Below are positions 8,908 through 19,602 of a DNA stretch of 30,787 nucleotides, in pieces; the stretch's first letter is position 1; every line of letters starts with the position of its first letter. Origin of the DNA: Chara braunii (taxonomy: Eukaryota; Streptophyta; Charophyceae; Charales; Characeae); assembly GCA_003427395.1 (NCBI GenBank), contig BFEA01000456.1, positions 645,216 through 676,002 on the forward strand. The letters run 5' to 3'. Under the pieces are notes generated by a model. That model had not been told where the DNA came from, did no database searches, and saw only the letters and a program-made list of their open reading frames with translations. A program made the position numbers and the translations under genes.

Positions 8908-11570
8908 TTTCTTTCTCTTTCTCTCTATTCGTCTCTCTCCTCCCCTTTTCTCCTTCTCTTTTATTTTCTCAATTTTTAATCTGTCGTTTTTTTAATTCGT
9001 CAACTGTGCTCCGACTTCGGAGTCAGTTCGAGGATATTCTTTATTACCCTTCGACTTTTTTATTTTATTTTTTAAGTCTATCTAAGTTGATGTGAGCGGT
9101 CAGTGTGAGGTCACCCACTAAATTTCTTATTTATGAGGGCTTAGCCCTCACCCACCCGCTCCACGAGCAGTTAGCTAGTCACTATAAAGAAAGAAAAGAC
9201 ATTGTTTTTATTATTTGAAAAAAAAAATCATATTCTTACTTGATCTTTTTTATTTTTTATGTAATATTTGATATAGGATTGTTTGGCATTGCCCTTAGCC
9301 CCGTCAAGAGGCCAGACATGGCCCAGGTCACTCTGCAGCCGGGCTCGTTGCGAAAAGTCCGGGTCTAGAGCTACATCTTCGCCTAGGCTGCGCATGTGGA
9401 GTGCTGTCAAGGGACTCCTGGCGTGTCACCTTTCTTCCTACAGATCTATCCTCACCTATGCCTGGTCCACTCATCATCTAGGTAGACGTTGTCTGAATTA
9501 ATGCCCTCACAGGGGCCTACCACAACATCTGTCTAACAGGGTTGAAAAATAAATAAAAATAAATTAATATCTGGCAAGTCACCTAGGCTACTGTTCAAGA
9601 GGTATCAACAACATATACATAGATTGAGCACATGATCTAATCCTACTTCGATCAGTTTCACTCACAACAGCATCGAACAAAACTGGCAATGGTAGAACAC
9701 TACAGTTCAAATCTAGGTTGTCAGTTAGGTCTTAGCAGTATGTCCACCAACTAATCAAAATATAAATAAATCATGTGCGCAAATGTATGCACAATGGAAA
9801 CAATTGTGAATGTAATTGAGCACCAAGTGGAACCTTCCTTCCCTGTATCCAACGTGTTTGTCCGCATGATCAAGCGACGGTGTCTAAGGTGTGCATTAAC
9901 GGCCCACGCCTGTGCCCTGGAACTCGCTTATGATAAGCACTGCCCTTTCTTTATCCTCACGTGCAACGAGCCTTCCATCTGACTGATCTGGCTGATCAAG
10001 AGGCAGTTCAAGGACAACCCCTAAGGTCCTTCGGAATTATTTAACGTTGCAAACAGGAATACGATCACAACCAATATTCACAACACATGCCTGCCAGAAA
10101 TATTTATAGACGGTCTGGTAACCGTCTTGCATAGGACTGCTCAGTCCACTTTCCCTCTATTGGCGCAGCAAAGGGCTCAAAGGACAAAGCAGCAAGGCCT
10201 GCGTGTACTACTCCCATGGGTTGGCATGGTGATCATGACCCGTGCCTCAACCTAGGCACTTCAGAGACACCGCCCTTTCCTGCCAGATGCGCCACTAGGA
10301 AGAATGTTGACTCTCAAGGTAGAGTGCTCACGACTCCTTAACCAAAAGAGGACACTCAAGTTGGACTCACTTCCTCACGGTAAGAAGAGTTTGAGAGGGA
10401 AGATAAGGTAAGGGAACAACGTACCTGAAGATAGTTGTCCCCAAACGCAGATTTCTCACCAATTGAGCCGGCGTGCATTTCGATGACTGGTCATAGCCTC
10501 GTTACCACCCACAACGCAATGTAGTGCCACCTCAGCATGCTCTCATCATCACACATACATCCATTGTCGCCACAGCCTTCACGCTGTGCCACAGACTTCC
10601 GGCCAACTCTGCTCTACCGGGAGTGGCTGTTCATGCTAGTGCCTATGTATCCTTACTGCGTAGTGCAAGGAAAATGAGTGATAGCGGATTCCAGAAACCA
10701 AGCAGCATCATACACATGAAATCAGATAGTCTTGAGCTCGAACCAAAAGCAGAATTGCAACTCAAGTTCCACCAAAATAAGAGCACAGCAAAAGCTCACA
10801 CGTGACAATGTTGGAATAGTCTCATCATCATCAACAACGAACCAATGCCGGCTTCCTATGTGGCGCTCGGTGCCCAGACTACGAATGACAGATCCTATCT
10901 AGCCTATCTACAATGCCGCTGGTGACGTCAACAGCTCCCCGAAGTACGAGCAGACCTCAGCCAATGCCGTTCGCCTCAAGTACCAGGTATGTCACACGCT
11001 CCACTCACAACCTCGATCCAACACACAGATGCCACGTGCACCCAAGGACCACCATGCGCTCCATCCAGCACCTCGCAGGCCAGTTCGACTATGGCTGCCT
11101 GCGTATCCCTTGCTTGCCCGTGAGCGCGTGGGCGCTTGACTGCCAGTAGCGCAGCAGCGCTTGCGCAGCATGTAGCAAGTGCCCGAATGCCGAATGCGGG
11201 GGCAGGCACTTTCCTATATGGAAATGCCCTGCCTGATGTGTGTTGCCTGGCTGTGCTAGGCCCCCCGCCCAGAAGCTTCCAGTAGCCCCAAGTGGCTGAG
11301 CCCCTGTCCAAGGGAATCAGACACAGGGCCTCAGGTGGTTACCCGTGTCCAACTGCCAGCGGTTTGTGCGCAGTCCATGCCCCGTGTCTAGCCCAGGGCC
11401 TGCCTCAGATACATTTGAGAAAGGAAGGCAGGGCCTGGGTTCTCTCAACCAACTGAAGCTGCGCAACTGCCTGAATTTCCTGGTTGCATGGTAAGCCCAA
11501 AATAGGCCCCTCGTCCTTGGTCGGGCCTGGCTTCACTTAGGGCAGCCGACATGGCTGAAAACAGGGCCCA
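8905..11570. other. Unrecognised intergenic/relic region
   Basis: I recognise no gene. Short open frames (for example 9228-9410, 9773-9982, 10524-10805, 10976-11311) have no family motif. There is a 17-bp palindrome at 9134-9150 and a 7-bp-stem hairpin at 10110-10129. The stretch 9991-10067 resembles the GyA leader. From about 11170 the DNA is rich in GGGCCTG/CAGGCCC words like the LtrH U3, and 11089-11095 carries the CTATGGC word common in the Gypsy LTRs. I read it as decayed retroelement DNA, with low certainty. Confidence 0.4.
9991..10067. mobile_element. Relic similar to GyA leader
   Basis: This 77-bp stretch aligns with 19775-19853 of the GyA leader. Shared blocks are GCTGATCA, GAGGCA, CGGAATT/AGGAATT, TTTAACG, TGCA.ACAGGA and CGATCA. 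Similarity fades on both sides. It is probably a remnant of an older, related element in the same relative orientation. Confidence 0.5.
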
Positions 11571-12882
11571 TGTTACATACTGCGCCTGCAACTGGCTGCA
11601 CAGGCCATTTTCAGGCCCATGTCGTTTTCAGCCCGAAAGCCTGAAAACAAGGGCCTACAGGCCCTGTGTCGTTTCAGCCTGAAAGCCTGAAAACCAGGGC
11701 CTACAGGCCCTATGTCGTTTCAGCCTCAATCGGAGCCTTTCCGGCCTTGAGTCTTTTCAGCCTGAAACTGAGGGCCATTTTCAGGCCCTCATAAGATCGA
11801 CCTGCCCTGAAACTCAGGCACCAAAGCAGGGTTTTAGCACAGGCCATGTTGGGCCTGTTTTCAAGACAACCCTTGGTTGAACTTCAACGTCAGGGTCTGG
11901 CACGTTTTGGCATTGGCAAGAGCAGCCTCTTGGACGGGCCAGCACTATATAGGACTGGCCCGCCCTGCAGGCTGCAGGTAGTTCCTAGGTACTTCCCAGG
12001 CACTTCATGTGCAGTTCAGGAGGCAGGAGGTAGTCTTCAGGATTCGGCAGCAGCACTCTGGAGGAGCGCTGCAGGAGTAGTAGTAGCGCTAGCAGTAGGC
12101 TTCAGCACTGGGTGCTACTAGCGTTAGCAGTAGTCTTCAGCGCTGGGTGCTATTAGGAGCTAAAGTAGTACTAGAGAGAGAGAGAGATTGGGCGGAGGCC
12201 AGGGAGACTTACCTGCAGCGCCATAGCTCCAACTTCGCCTTCGAGGTACCTGCAGCACGGCGCCATGTTCACAAGTTAGTACCTGGCACATGAGAGAGAG
12301 AGAGTTCTTCTTCTTCCCCTTCTCAGTCCACCATCTCCCTCTCACCCTCTCGCTGCGTGACTTCACTGCATCAGCAGACAATGAGAGAGCGGGCTTGGTG
12401 ACATTTGGATCCAGACTCGACGTTGGGCTTCAGACATTTGACGAGGGATTATCTGGGACTTGTAACGAAGACTTGGTGTTGACGACATTCCCATCTTCCC
12501 CCTTCTTCTTCGTCTGCTCCCCTTCTCTTCGTCTGTGTATGGACTGGACCTGGCGCATTCTTCCTATGTGTAGCTCCAGGCCCCTTCACACCTTGTGATG
12601 AGGATGATGTATGTTTGGTCTGCGTTGCGACATTGATTGGGCTAGTCATTGGTATTCTGGCAATCTGCTGCGCTGTCTTGCACTACGTGATAGAGGTCAG
12701 TCCCGGTCAGGTCAGGACTTGTATCTAAGTCTTCCCCTGCGCTATAAAGCACCATTTTTGTATGTATCAGGATGTACACTGCTTGTTGAGATTTCACTTG
12801 TACGGCATCGTCCATTCAGTCCTTTTCATCACATTGCGGCTCCTCGGTTATATATGTACATCGCCCAACTGGGTATGTAACA
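11571..12882 (+). repeat. LtrH-2 LTR
   Basis: 1312 bp from TGTTACATAC to GTATGTAACA. It is homologous to the LtrH-1 arms from the TATA box (11946) to the end, but its U3 has only about two minisatellite units (11638-11740), lacks the 45-bp units, and carries a different stretch at about 11745-11910. It is followed by the primer site and hairpin in the normal 5'-LTR order. The second LTR of this copy lies beyond the window. Confidence 0.85.
11946..11952 (+). promoter_or_regulatory. TATA box of LtrH-2 LTR
   Basis: TATATAG followed by GACTGGCCCGCCC, matching the promoter context of both LtrH-1 arms with one change. Confidence 0.6.
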
Positions 12883-13015
12883 GTCGGTATCAGAACACCA
12901 CACGTGAATCAGGACAACCTGATCTGACACGTGTGCGGGGACTAATTAGTTGAGTAGTCTTGATTGATTGATGGATTGATTATAGCACACTAATTAGCCC
13001 CCAAAATCACGATTT
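12883..13015 (+). mobile_element. LtrH-2 internal region, left part
   Basis: It holds the primer site CGGTATCAGAAC (12885-12896), the stem-loop at 12899-12935, and then sequence matching LtrH-1 5922-5990, ending CACGATTT. GyA is inserted here. The internal region resumes at 30734 with ATTTTGACCTCACTGCCG, equal (one difference) to LtrH-1 5987-6004. Confidence 0.88.
13012..13015. repeat. GyA target-site duplication, left (ATTT)
   Basis: ATTT here and again at 30734-30737, directly after the far end of the GyA 5' LTR. LtrH-1 has a single ATTT at the same place (5987-5990), which is the empty site. Confidence 0.85.
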
Positions 13016-13996
13016 TGCAATCAAACTCGCTTTCACTTCCACTTCACATACATGCAAACAGATGGAGATTGACACTGGTGCAGGGCGCCCACTCAAAGCT
13101 TAGAGATATGGAAATCAAGAACACCGTTCAGATGCAAGTTCACTTCAACAGGCTATGGCGCATCGACGTCTGAACATCCCAACCTTCGGCACTGTGTCCA
13201 ACCCCACTGTTCACACACGCTCACTCTGGATCACCCTGAATACCACCACACACACACGCTTAATCTCACTTCCTCCTACAGCGGCAATGGCCGCACTACC
13301 ACTACTGACTATGGCTACGATCTCCCTTCAGCCCACTTCGTCTTCGGGCAACGTGCAGACCACCTTCGCACAAGACGCTGTAGCACCGCTTCCGCATGGC
13401 TTACGCAGCGAATGAATGAATGACTGGTCGCTGCCTCTTGCTTTATACTTCTGTAGCTCGTTGGTCTGCCCCTTTCCCATGCCCTGGGTGCACACAGTCC
13501 CACACGGTACTTGCTTGACTAGACCCTGACTGACTGGGACTGATACCACTGACTACATGGGGATGTATTGCCAACTCGCTGCAGTCGCACTGCCAACGTA
13601 CTGCAGCTGGCCTCGCCACTTGCCCACTCGCCTCTGTCGAAACGTGAGCAAGCTCCGGAAGGCCACTTCCAAACATTCCGGAAGTCCGTAGACTTGGCCT
13701 TTCGGTACCGTAGCAGCTACGGCCTTGACCTTTCGGGAATACAGCAGCTACGACTTTGACCCTTTGGAGGAGCTACAGCTACGACTCCTAGGACCTGCTA
13801 AGACCTACAAACGACAGGTCTACAGATCGAACCCCTACAACCTACGGACCTACGACAGCCTACCAACTACTGCGAATACACAAGTCACGGGTTCAACTCT
13901 CCGGGTCGACTCAGATACTGTACACAGGTGAAGTGAGGACTAGGGATCGAGCCCTGGGATCTGCATTGGCTACTGCAAAAGGTGGAATCCGTTTCA
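13016..13996 (-). repeat. GyA 3' LTR
   Basis: 981 bp with ends TGCAATC...GTTTCA on the + strand. It matches 20870-20912 plus 29852-30733. It contains the uninterrupted GyB target (CATGCAAACAGATGG, about 13052-13066). On the minus strand a TATA-type box lies at 13441-13447. The adjoining internal bases read GGCCGGCGGGAG on the minus strand, a weak purine-rich tract that may be the plus-strand primer. Confidence 0.92.
13441..13447 (-). promoter_or_regulatory. TATA-like box in GyA 3' LTR
   Basis: TATAAAG on the minus strand, about 550 bp from the U3 end of the LTR. The 5' LTR has the same box at 30234-30240. Confidence 0.5.
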
Positions 13997-14034
13997 CTCC
14001 CGCCGGCCTAAATTCGAGGTCCTCCGAGAATATT
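13997..14034 (-). other. GyA 3' untranslated/polypurine region
   Basis: A short stretch between the last pol stop and the 3' LTR. Read on the minus strand it ends GGCCGGCGGGAG before the LTR, which is only moderately purine-rich. Confidence 0.4.
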
Positions 14035-14473
14035 TCAGTCCAAAGCAGGACCTTTACCTTTCTTGTCTCTCTCATAGGCGCGAACTATATCGGGAGCGTA
14101 CTCTAGAAGTTCTGTTCGTGTGTACCAGCGGTCGTCTTCCGGTTCTTGATACGCAAAACAAACCTTGTACTGTTTTTTGAGGATGACCTCTACCTCCTGT
14201 TTTGAAGACATCTTCACCTACAATGCCCTCAATGTCATATCTTCCATCCATGTCCAGGGGGATCATGGATCTTCTCGATGGAAATTGTTGGCTTGCGACA
14301 CAAGGTAGCAACTTTGGCGCGTGAAACACAGGGTAGGTGTGGAGGTGTGCTGGGATCTCTATTGTATAGGACTGGCCACGGTCCCCTGTACACTGGCAAT
14401 AGCTTCTGTGAAATGTTCTCCTCAAGAGCAAATTCTTTAGACTTGACCCAGACTAAGTCGCCTACTTGAAACT
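14035..14473 (-). pseudogene. GyA integrase C-terminus with chromodomain-like tail (frameshifted)
   Basis: The upstream frame (to about 14230) shows the integrase C-terminal motif YTIEIPAHLHTYPVFHAPKL, typical of the GPY/F-like tail, then DMDGRYDIEGIV. The following frame (14217 down to 14035) supplies YKVCFAYQEP..DRWYTRTELLEYAP. Together these resemble a chromodomain (first strand, then YxVxF...W...LLEY), as found at the end of pol in chromovirus-type Gypsy elements, where it guides integration to marked chromatin. The two halves are in different frames. The canonical aromatic cage is not clearly present, so binding specificity cannot be inferred. Confidence 0.7.
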
Positions 14474-14703
14474 GCGACGGGCGACGGTGCTTGTTGGCTT
14501 GCTATATCATTCTATGTTGGGCCTTCCTGAGGTTCTCTACAACGGTAGCTAATTCTTTCTCGTGTTGAAGTGCAAACTCCCTAGTTCCGCGACGGGCGAC
14601 GGTGCTTGTTGGCTTGCTCTATCATTCTATGTTGGGCCTTCCTGGGGTTCTCTACAACGATAGCTAATTCTTTCTCGTGCTGAAGTGCAAACTCCCTAGT
14701 TCC
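14474..14703. repeat. 115-bp tandem duplication in GyA integrase
   Basis: Unit 14474-14588 is repeated at 14589-14703 with only a few differences (both start GCGACGGGCGACGGTGC). As 115 is not divisible by three, the reading frame is lost and the integrase ORF stops at 14581. Confidence 0.9.
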
Positions 14704-15470
14704 GGGCGGTAGCCTCTGAATCTGGTCCTGGTTAAGTCCTTCAAATGGTCTACGTGGTTTGGAAGACTTATGCAACTCGTTGGGAGTGCGACAAGTGGTT
14801 AGATGCACGCTATTGTTGTATGCACTAGCTACCTTCGGGAGCATCTCATCCCAATTGACTTGATTTGGTCTAATGTACATATACAGAACTTGTTGCAGGA
14901 TGTTATTCATTTGTTCAGTCTGACTGTTAGTCTCTGGATGACGGCCAGATGACATCAACAACTTAGACCCATAGACTCTCATCAACTCCTGCCAGTTCTG
15001 ACTAGTGAAACGGGTGTCTCTATCACTAACTATAGACAACGGAATCTCATGTTTACTGACCCAATGATCAAAGAGCTTTTGGATTACTAAATTTGTGTGT
15101 GCCTCCGCAGACAGAGGAACAAAAACTGCATACTTGCTAAATCTATCGACTATAACCATGACTTGACTCTTGTCGTGCCTACGCTTGACATGGGTGTCCA
15201 TAAAGTCAATGGACACTGAGTCTCCCGACTGGTCAGGAATAGGCAAGGGTCTGAGAAGACCTAGAGGGGCACGCATAGAGGTCTTGTTTCTTTGGCAGAC
15301 CTTACAACTGCGAACATACTCGATGCAGTCGGCCTTCATCCCAGGCCATATGTACGCACGCATGAGGTTAGCTATAGTCTTTTGCCAACCAAAATATCCC
15401 TCAATATCGTGGCATTTCCCTAGGATCAGACTTCGGACTTCCTCACTGTTAGGAATGCAATATCGGTCAA
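14581..15470 (-). pseudogene. GyA integrase
   Basis: The catalytic core is well preserved. Counted from MRAYIWPGMK (15363), the zinc cysteines are C20 and C23 (CKVCQRNK), and the catalytic triad is D53 (SIDFMD), D114 (SIVSDRDTRF) and E150 (NSQTEQ), with 35 residues between D114 and E150. Upstream (15370-15465) the HHCC histidine region reads CHDIEGYFGW; the second zinc His is replaced by Tyr. The frame is broken at about 15488 against the RNase H frame and at the 115-bp duplication. The enzyme inserts retroelement cDNA into chromosomes; this copy is inactive. Confidence 0.88.
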
Positions 15471-15910
15471 CTACGTTAGTCTTCTCAATAGTAGTCCATC
15501 AGTAGTGCGGTAGTCTAGTTCGGACTCAGGGGTCTCCTTTACTCTCTTGAGGAGGTTACTATAGATAGGGTCCTGCGCATACGCCTCTCTAACTTTCTGT
15601 TGCAGGTCTCTCCCTATATCCAAATAGTGAAAAATCGCTCCAAAGTAGTCAGCTCTCCTACTCAGAGCGTCCGCAACTATATTATACTTTCCTTTTACTG
15701 GCTTGAGCTCAAAATCATATTGGTCTAACTCTGCGGCCCACCTAGTAAGCTTAGGTGTCATCTTGACCTGAGTCTTCAGCCACCATAACGTCTCGTGGTC
15801 TGAATAGACTTTAAAGTGTATCCCAAACAAGTAGTGCTTCCAGTGTTTTAACGCTTGCCTGAGAGCGTAAAGTTCTCTTTCGTAGGTGGATGTCGCTTCT
15901 CCGAAGGCAT
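15471..15910 (-). pseudogene. GyA RNase H, C-terminal part and tether
   Basis: Contains FKVYSDHETLWWLK, AELDQYDFELKPVKGKYN and VADALSRRADYF, hallmark segments of Ty3/Gypsy RNase H and its junction to integrase. It is joined to the RT frame across a frameshift at about 15880, where YERELYALRQALKHWKHY lies in the shifted frame. The first RNase H Asp lies in the preceding frame and is mutated. RNase H would remove the RNA strand during cDNA synthesis. Confidence 0.82.
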
Positions 15911-16516
15911 CCTAGCAGACATGAACTCTACGGGTCGATATCCACTGCGATCGTCTTGCTGTAATACAACACCTATACCATACTGGCTCGCGCCAGTGGT
16001 GACGACGAAAGGTAAGGACGGATCGGCTACCTTAAGGACTGGGTACTCTATCAATGCCTGCTTCAAGTTGTTCATGGCAGACGTGCAATCCTTGTCCCAC
16101 TTCCAGATTGTTTCTTTCTTCAGTAACCTGCGAAGGGGTGGAGCGATGGTGGAGAACTTTCTCACAAACTTCATGTAATAGTTACCTAGGCTTAAGAACG
16201 ACCGCAACTCTGTCAACGTGCGGGGCGTAGGCCAATCTCTAATCGCTGCGATCTTGCTATCTTCTGGTCTAATGTCGTCTCCGTCTAAGACATGGCCTAA
16301 ATACAAAACTTGGGTCTTTGCCCATTCACACTTCCTTGCGTTGATCTTGAAGTTGGCCTTTCTCAGCTTCTCCAAGACCTGCCTCAGATGACCCTCATGC
16401 TCCTGGAGGGTCCTACTGAACACTAGAATATCATCTAAGTAGACTACAACAAACCTTTCTAAACCTCTATCTGATGATATCCGGACTTTAAATCGATCTT
16501 CGAGAAGTACGTGCAA
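15848..16516 (-). pseudogene. GyA reverse transcriptase, C-terminal half, and start of RNase H
   Basis: Begins immediately after a deletion. It holds the catalytic FVVVYLDDILVFSR motif, then LGHVLDGD, IRDWPTPRT, LRSFLSLGNYYMKFV, all Ty3/Gypsy RT thumb/connection landmarks. RNase H starts with LPFVVTTGASQYGIG; the expected catalytic Asp of the TTDAS motif is Gly (GGC). Compared with GyB, about 45 codons between HQIEV and [11 protein letters not shown] are missing, including the PFGL/NAPxTFQ motif, and the frame changes at the junction. RT activity would be lost. Confidence 0.85.
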
Positions 16517-17217
16517 CCCTGCACCAGATCTAAAAGATCATCTATACGGGGCAGTGGCTCCGCATTCTTCACTATAATAGCATTAAGACCCCTATAGTCA
16601 ATGCACATTCTAAGCTCTCCCTCCTTCTTGGGGACAAATAGAATAGGTGCTCCAAATGGAGACGAACTGGGCCTAATCCAACCCTTCTCTAAGAGTTCAT
16701 CTAACTGCTTGTGCAGCTCCTCCAACTCCCACGGGGACATCCGATACACTACTCCTTTAGGAGTTCTACTGCCAGGCTCTATCTCAATGCGATGCTGGAT
16801 GGGCCGCGGGACTACCCCTGTTGGCTGCTTAGCTAAATCTGTGTACTCTTCCAACAGCTTGGCAATAGTGGGATCTATGGGGTTTTCCTCTTTAGGCTCC
16901 GTAACTGGTCTAACGTAGGCTACATAAACCTGTTCTTCTAGCTGCTCCTTCACTAGCCTCGCAAATGCAGGAGCGCTAAGACAACAATGTGCTAAGGAGT
17001 TGTCTACTCCTGACACATGAAACAAACGATTAGTCTTCACCTCGCCTGATGGACTAGGGAGCCTACACTCATGCTCTCTCAGAAGAAGTGTGGCTCCTGC
17101 CGCCTCTCCCCAGTCCATTCCTAGAACTATGTCAAATGGGAGGTTGTCCTCTATGAGGAGAGTCAGGAAATGGAGGACTTTCTCCACCCTCCCATCTTTC
17201 TTTAGGCGGAAGTACGT
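16459..17217 (-). pseudogene. GyA protease C-terminus and reverse transcriptase N-terminal half
   Basis: In frame with the protease apart from the TAG at 17218-17220. It continues with [14 protein letters not shown] (end of the protease fold), a linker, then the RT fingers: [52 protein letters not shown] and [15 protein letters not shown], with the first catalytic Asp in KIDLKSG. The frame ends at the deletion described for the next segment. GTG at 17187 is not a true start; this is an internal part of a fused protease-RT polyprotein. Confidence 0.87.
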
Positions 17218-17568
17218 CTAGACTCCCTCTACGTAATCCTCTACTTGCATTGTGTGATAATCTGCGAGGATACTTACTATGGGGTCTACTAACTTTTTGT
17301 CTTTCAATCCCAACTTTAACTTTTGTAGCGCCTTTCTACTAATATAGCTACGAGTGGCCCCACTATCTACGAGGGCCACTACTCTGCTCCTAAAGACTTC
17401 TACGTCTACTAGTACTAGCTGTCCTCTACTCTCTTTCTTCATCTTGGCCCAGGTGGGCATTCTCTCCTTTAGCTCGTCAGCCACGCCTGTGAGGGAGATG
17501 CCTAAAGAGACTCCGACACACGCAGTCTCTGGACAGCTATCTAGGCACCGGCCTACAACCTCTGCCAT
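17218..17568 (-). pseudogene. GyA aspartic protease
   Basis: A retropepsin-like domain. Residues 61-80 of this frame (SRVVALVDSGATRSYISRKA) contain the catalytic DSGAT at 68-72 and the hydrophobic strand before it. Active as a dimer in the family, it cleaves Gag-Pol. The frame ends with TAG at 17218-17220 (VEGV stop TYFR), after which the same frame runs on into RT, so this is a nonsense change within a formerly continuous pol. GyB has DCGAT at the same position. Confidence 0.87.
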
Positions 17569-18060
17569 AGGCGCATGTGGTGTGGGAGTTTTCTGCCGGC
17601 TCGTGCTCGTTTCCCCACATGGCCTTATGGTAGGGGCAGTTGCAACCCCTACCAGCGTCTGCCTTTTGACCCCTGGGCAACCGATCGGGCCTCTCTATAC
17701 CTTGGACAATATTTGATGATGTGGCGAGCATCACCGCAATATATGCACTGCCCCTAGTCCACATGTTGTTGCCAGACGCGCTGGTCCAGGCCCAAATCTT
17801 CCCAAGGTCGGCCTTGTGACAGACCTGGGTGCCAACCACTTCTCCTATAGGGTGACCTATTCCCCCTATTCGGTGACCTATTTCCAGAACGGTTTTGCGA
17901 GGGACCTTGACCCCTGCCTCCCGCTTGGCGGTTCCCTCTACCGCCAACCCCTTGATCGCCCTGGAAACAACCACCTGAGGCCCGACCCCCTTGGCCCTGG
18001 CCTCTACCTCCTCCTTACGGCCTCCCTCCGGCCGCGACAGCGGCGTAAGTCCTCCCCTGG
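17569..18060 (-). pseudogene. GyA gag C-terminal linker and zinc knuckle (broken)
   Basis: A minus-strand frame encodes CIYCGDARHIIKYC (17706-17747), a perfect CX2CX4HX4C nucleocapsid zinc knuckle that binds genomic RNA. It is preceded three codons upstream by an in-frame TAG (17754-17756) and followed by another stop about 18 codons later; a different frame is open on both sides. The rest is Gly/Arg-rich linker in shifting frames. Confidence 0.75.
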
Positions 18061-19602
18061 CTAGCGCTGCTGTCTCCTTCCTCTTCTAGTCCCCACTCTT
18101 ATCTGGTCGTAGGGGACTTCATCCATACCACCTTCGTCTAGTGTAAGGATCAGGCAATCCTTTGTCTTGACCTGACCCGAGATGGTACGGCCTTTCCACT
18201 TTTTGCCCTTATCCAGGTCCTTGTGCCAGAAAGTGGAGACTGACATGGACCGTGATTCGAACGCTACCGCTTCCCTGCTCAAAGCATCATAGGTCATGGT
18301 AGGCTGCTGACTTTTTTTCAAAGAAATGCCCACGTAGCTGTTTGGGCATGGCACGATAGAAGAGGTTGACCAATTGGGTCGCAGTGACCCCATGGTCAGG
18401 AACAACGACTAACTCGTCCATCACACCTTTGAGTGCCCTGACACTCTTCCATTGGCGAGAATGGATGGTTTGCAGCTTATTTGAGGCTTTGACACTATAG
18501 GTAACGTCTGCAAACCGTTCTCTCAATAACTTAAGGAAATCGCTGAGAGGGGTAAACGTTGAACACGCAACTAAGTCATCGTTGCAATCGACGGCGCGAC
18601 ACAGGGAACAGGTGAATCTTGCTGCTTCCTCCCTAGGAGTGTGGATAGCTATCAGGACGTGTTTGTCTGGGGCGACTTTCAGCAAGTGCACATACGTTTT
18701 AATATTGACTTCCCAATCGTCGAAGTTCTCCTCCTTCTTTCCACTATAGAAGTCGGGGAACTTCACTTTAACAGGCTCCCTACGAGGACGTGCTTCTTCT
18801 TCCTTGGGTGCAGCCAGCCTGGCGCCCTCTATGGCGCCCGTGCAATAACTCTCTGTGTTCTCTAGGCGAGCCTTCACCTCTGAGCCCACCTGCATCCCTA
18901 ACGCACGTGCGAAGTCTCTGAATCCCAGCCGTACGGATAGCAGGGCTATGTCCTGACTCCTACCAAACTGATATTGCTCTTCCTGGACCTGGTCCAGGCG
19001 CTCTATGTTCCTCGCCATGATCTGCATCTTCCCCAACAGGTCCGCCTGCACCGCCATCTGCTCTCCCTGTTTCTTTACTTCTTCCAATTCCCTTGCCGCC
19101 TGGCTCACTTCGTCCACTCTCTTTTTCCTTTCCCTCATCAGTCGCAGCTTCCACTCCATCCTCTTTTCATCCTCTACGGTCTGCCGCTTGAGTGGGTCTT
19201 CCTCTGCATCTCACTCTTTCATGGCCGCCTCCTGCTCTTCTCTGGTTACATTTCTCCCAGTGATAAATTGGCCACCCATTCCGTAATCTTCTTCTCCAAC
19301 GGGTCATCCTTCACACCACTGGGTTCTCCTCTTCCTCTTGTCCTTCTCCTCTCAAGTGGTTGTTCTTCTACCTCTTCTTCTGCCTCTACCGCTTTAAGTT
19401 TTTCTTCCTCCTCCTTTTTCAACCTCTCCAGTTCCTTTGCCATCTCTTCCTCAAGCTTCTTCTTCTTCGCCCCCTGTTCCTTCGACAAGGCCTTCTTCTT
19501 GGCCTCCTTCTTCTCCCTTCTCTCCTTCAGGATGGCGGCGGCTTTCGCATCCTTCTCTGCTGTGTAAGGGGAGGTGCTTGTTCCGGTACGCGTGTCAACC
19601 AT
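18061..19602 (-). pseudogene. GyA gag (N-terminal coiled region and capsid)
   Basis: The start chosen is the ATG at 19600-19602 (MVDTRTGTSTSPYT), with A at -3 and G at +4. The first ~100 residues are Lys/Glu-rich and probably coiled coil. The frame breaks at 19246 (TAA). An adjacent frame continues with an in-frame TGA at a probable Trp position, and a third frame carries the capsid-like part at 18287-19159 (VKFPDFYSGKKEENFDDW, FADVTYSVKASNKLQ, LFYRAMPKQLRGHF). A further one-base shift at an A7 run (18312-18318) leads into the segment ending at 18061. Gag would form the virus-like particle. Confidence 0.82.

Noticed and set aside
18300-18320. A7 run in GyA gag as a programmed frameshift site
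   Set aside because: The phase fits A AAA AAG, but the frame needed downstream is +1 and not -1, and the element has several other random frameshifts. A one-base indel in the homopolymer is simpler.
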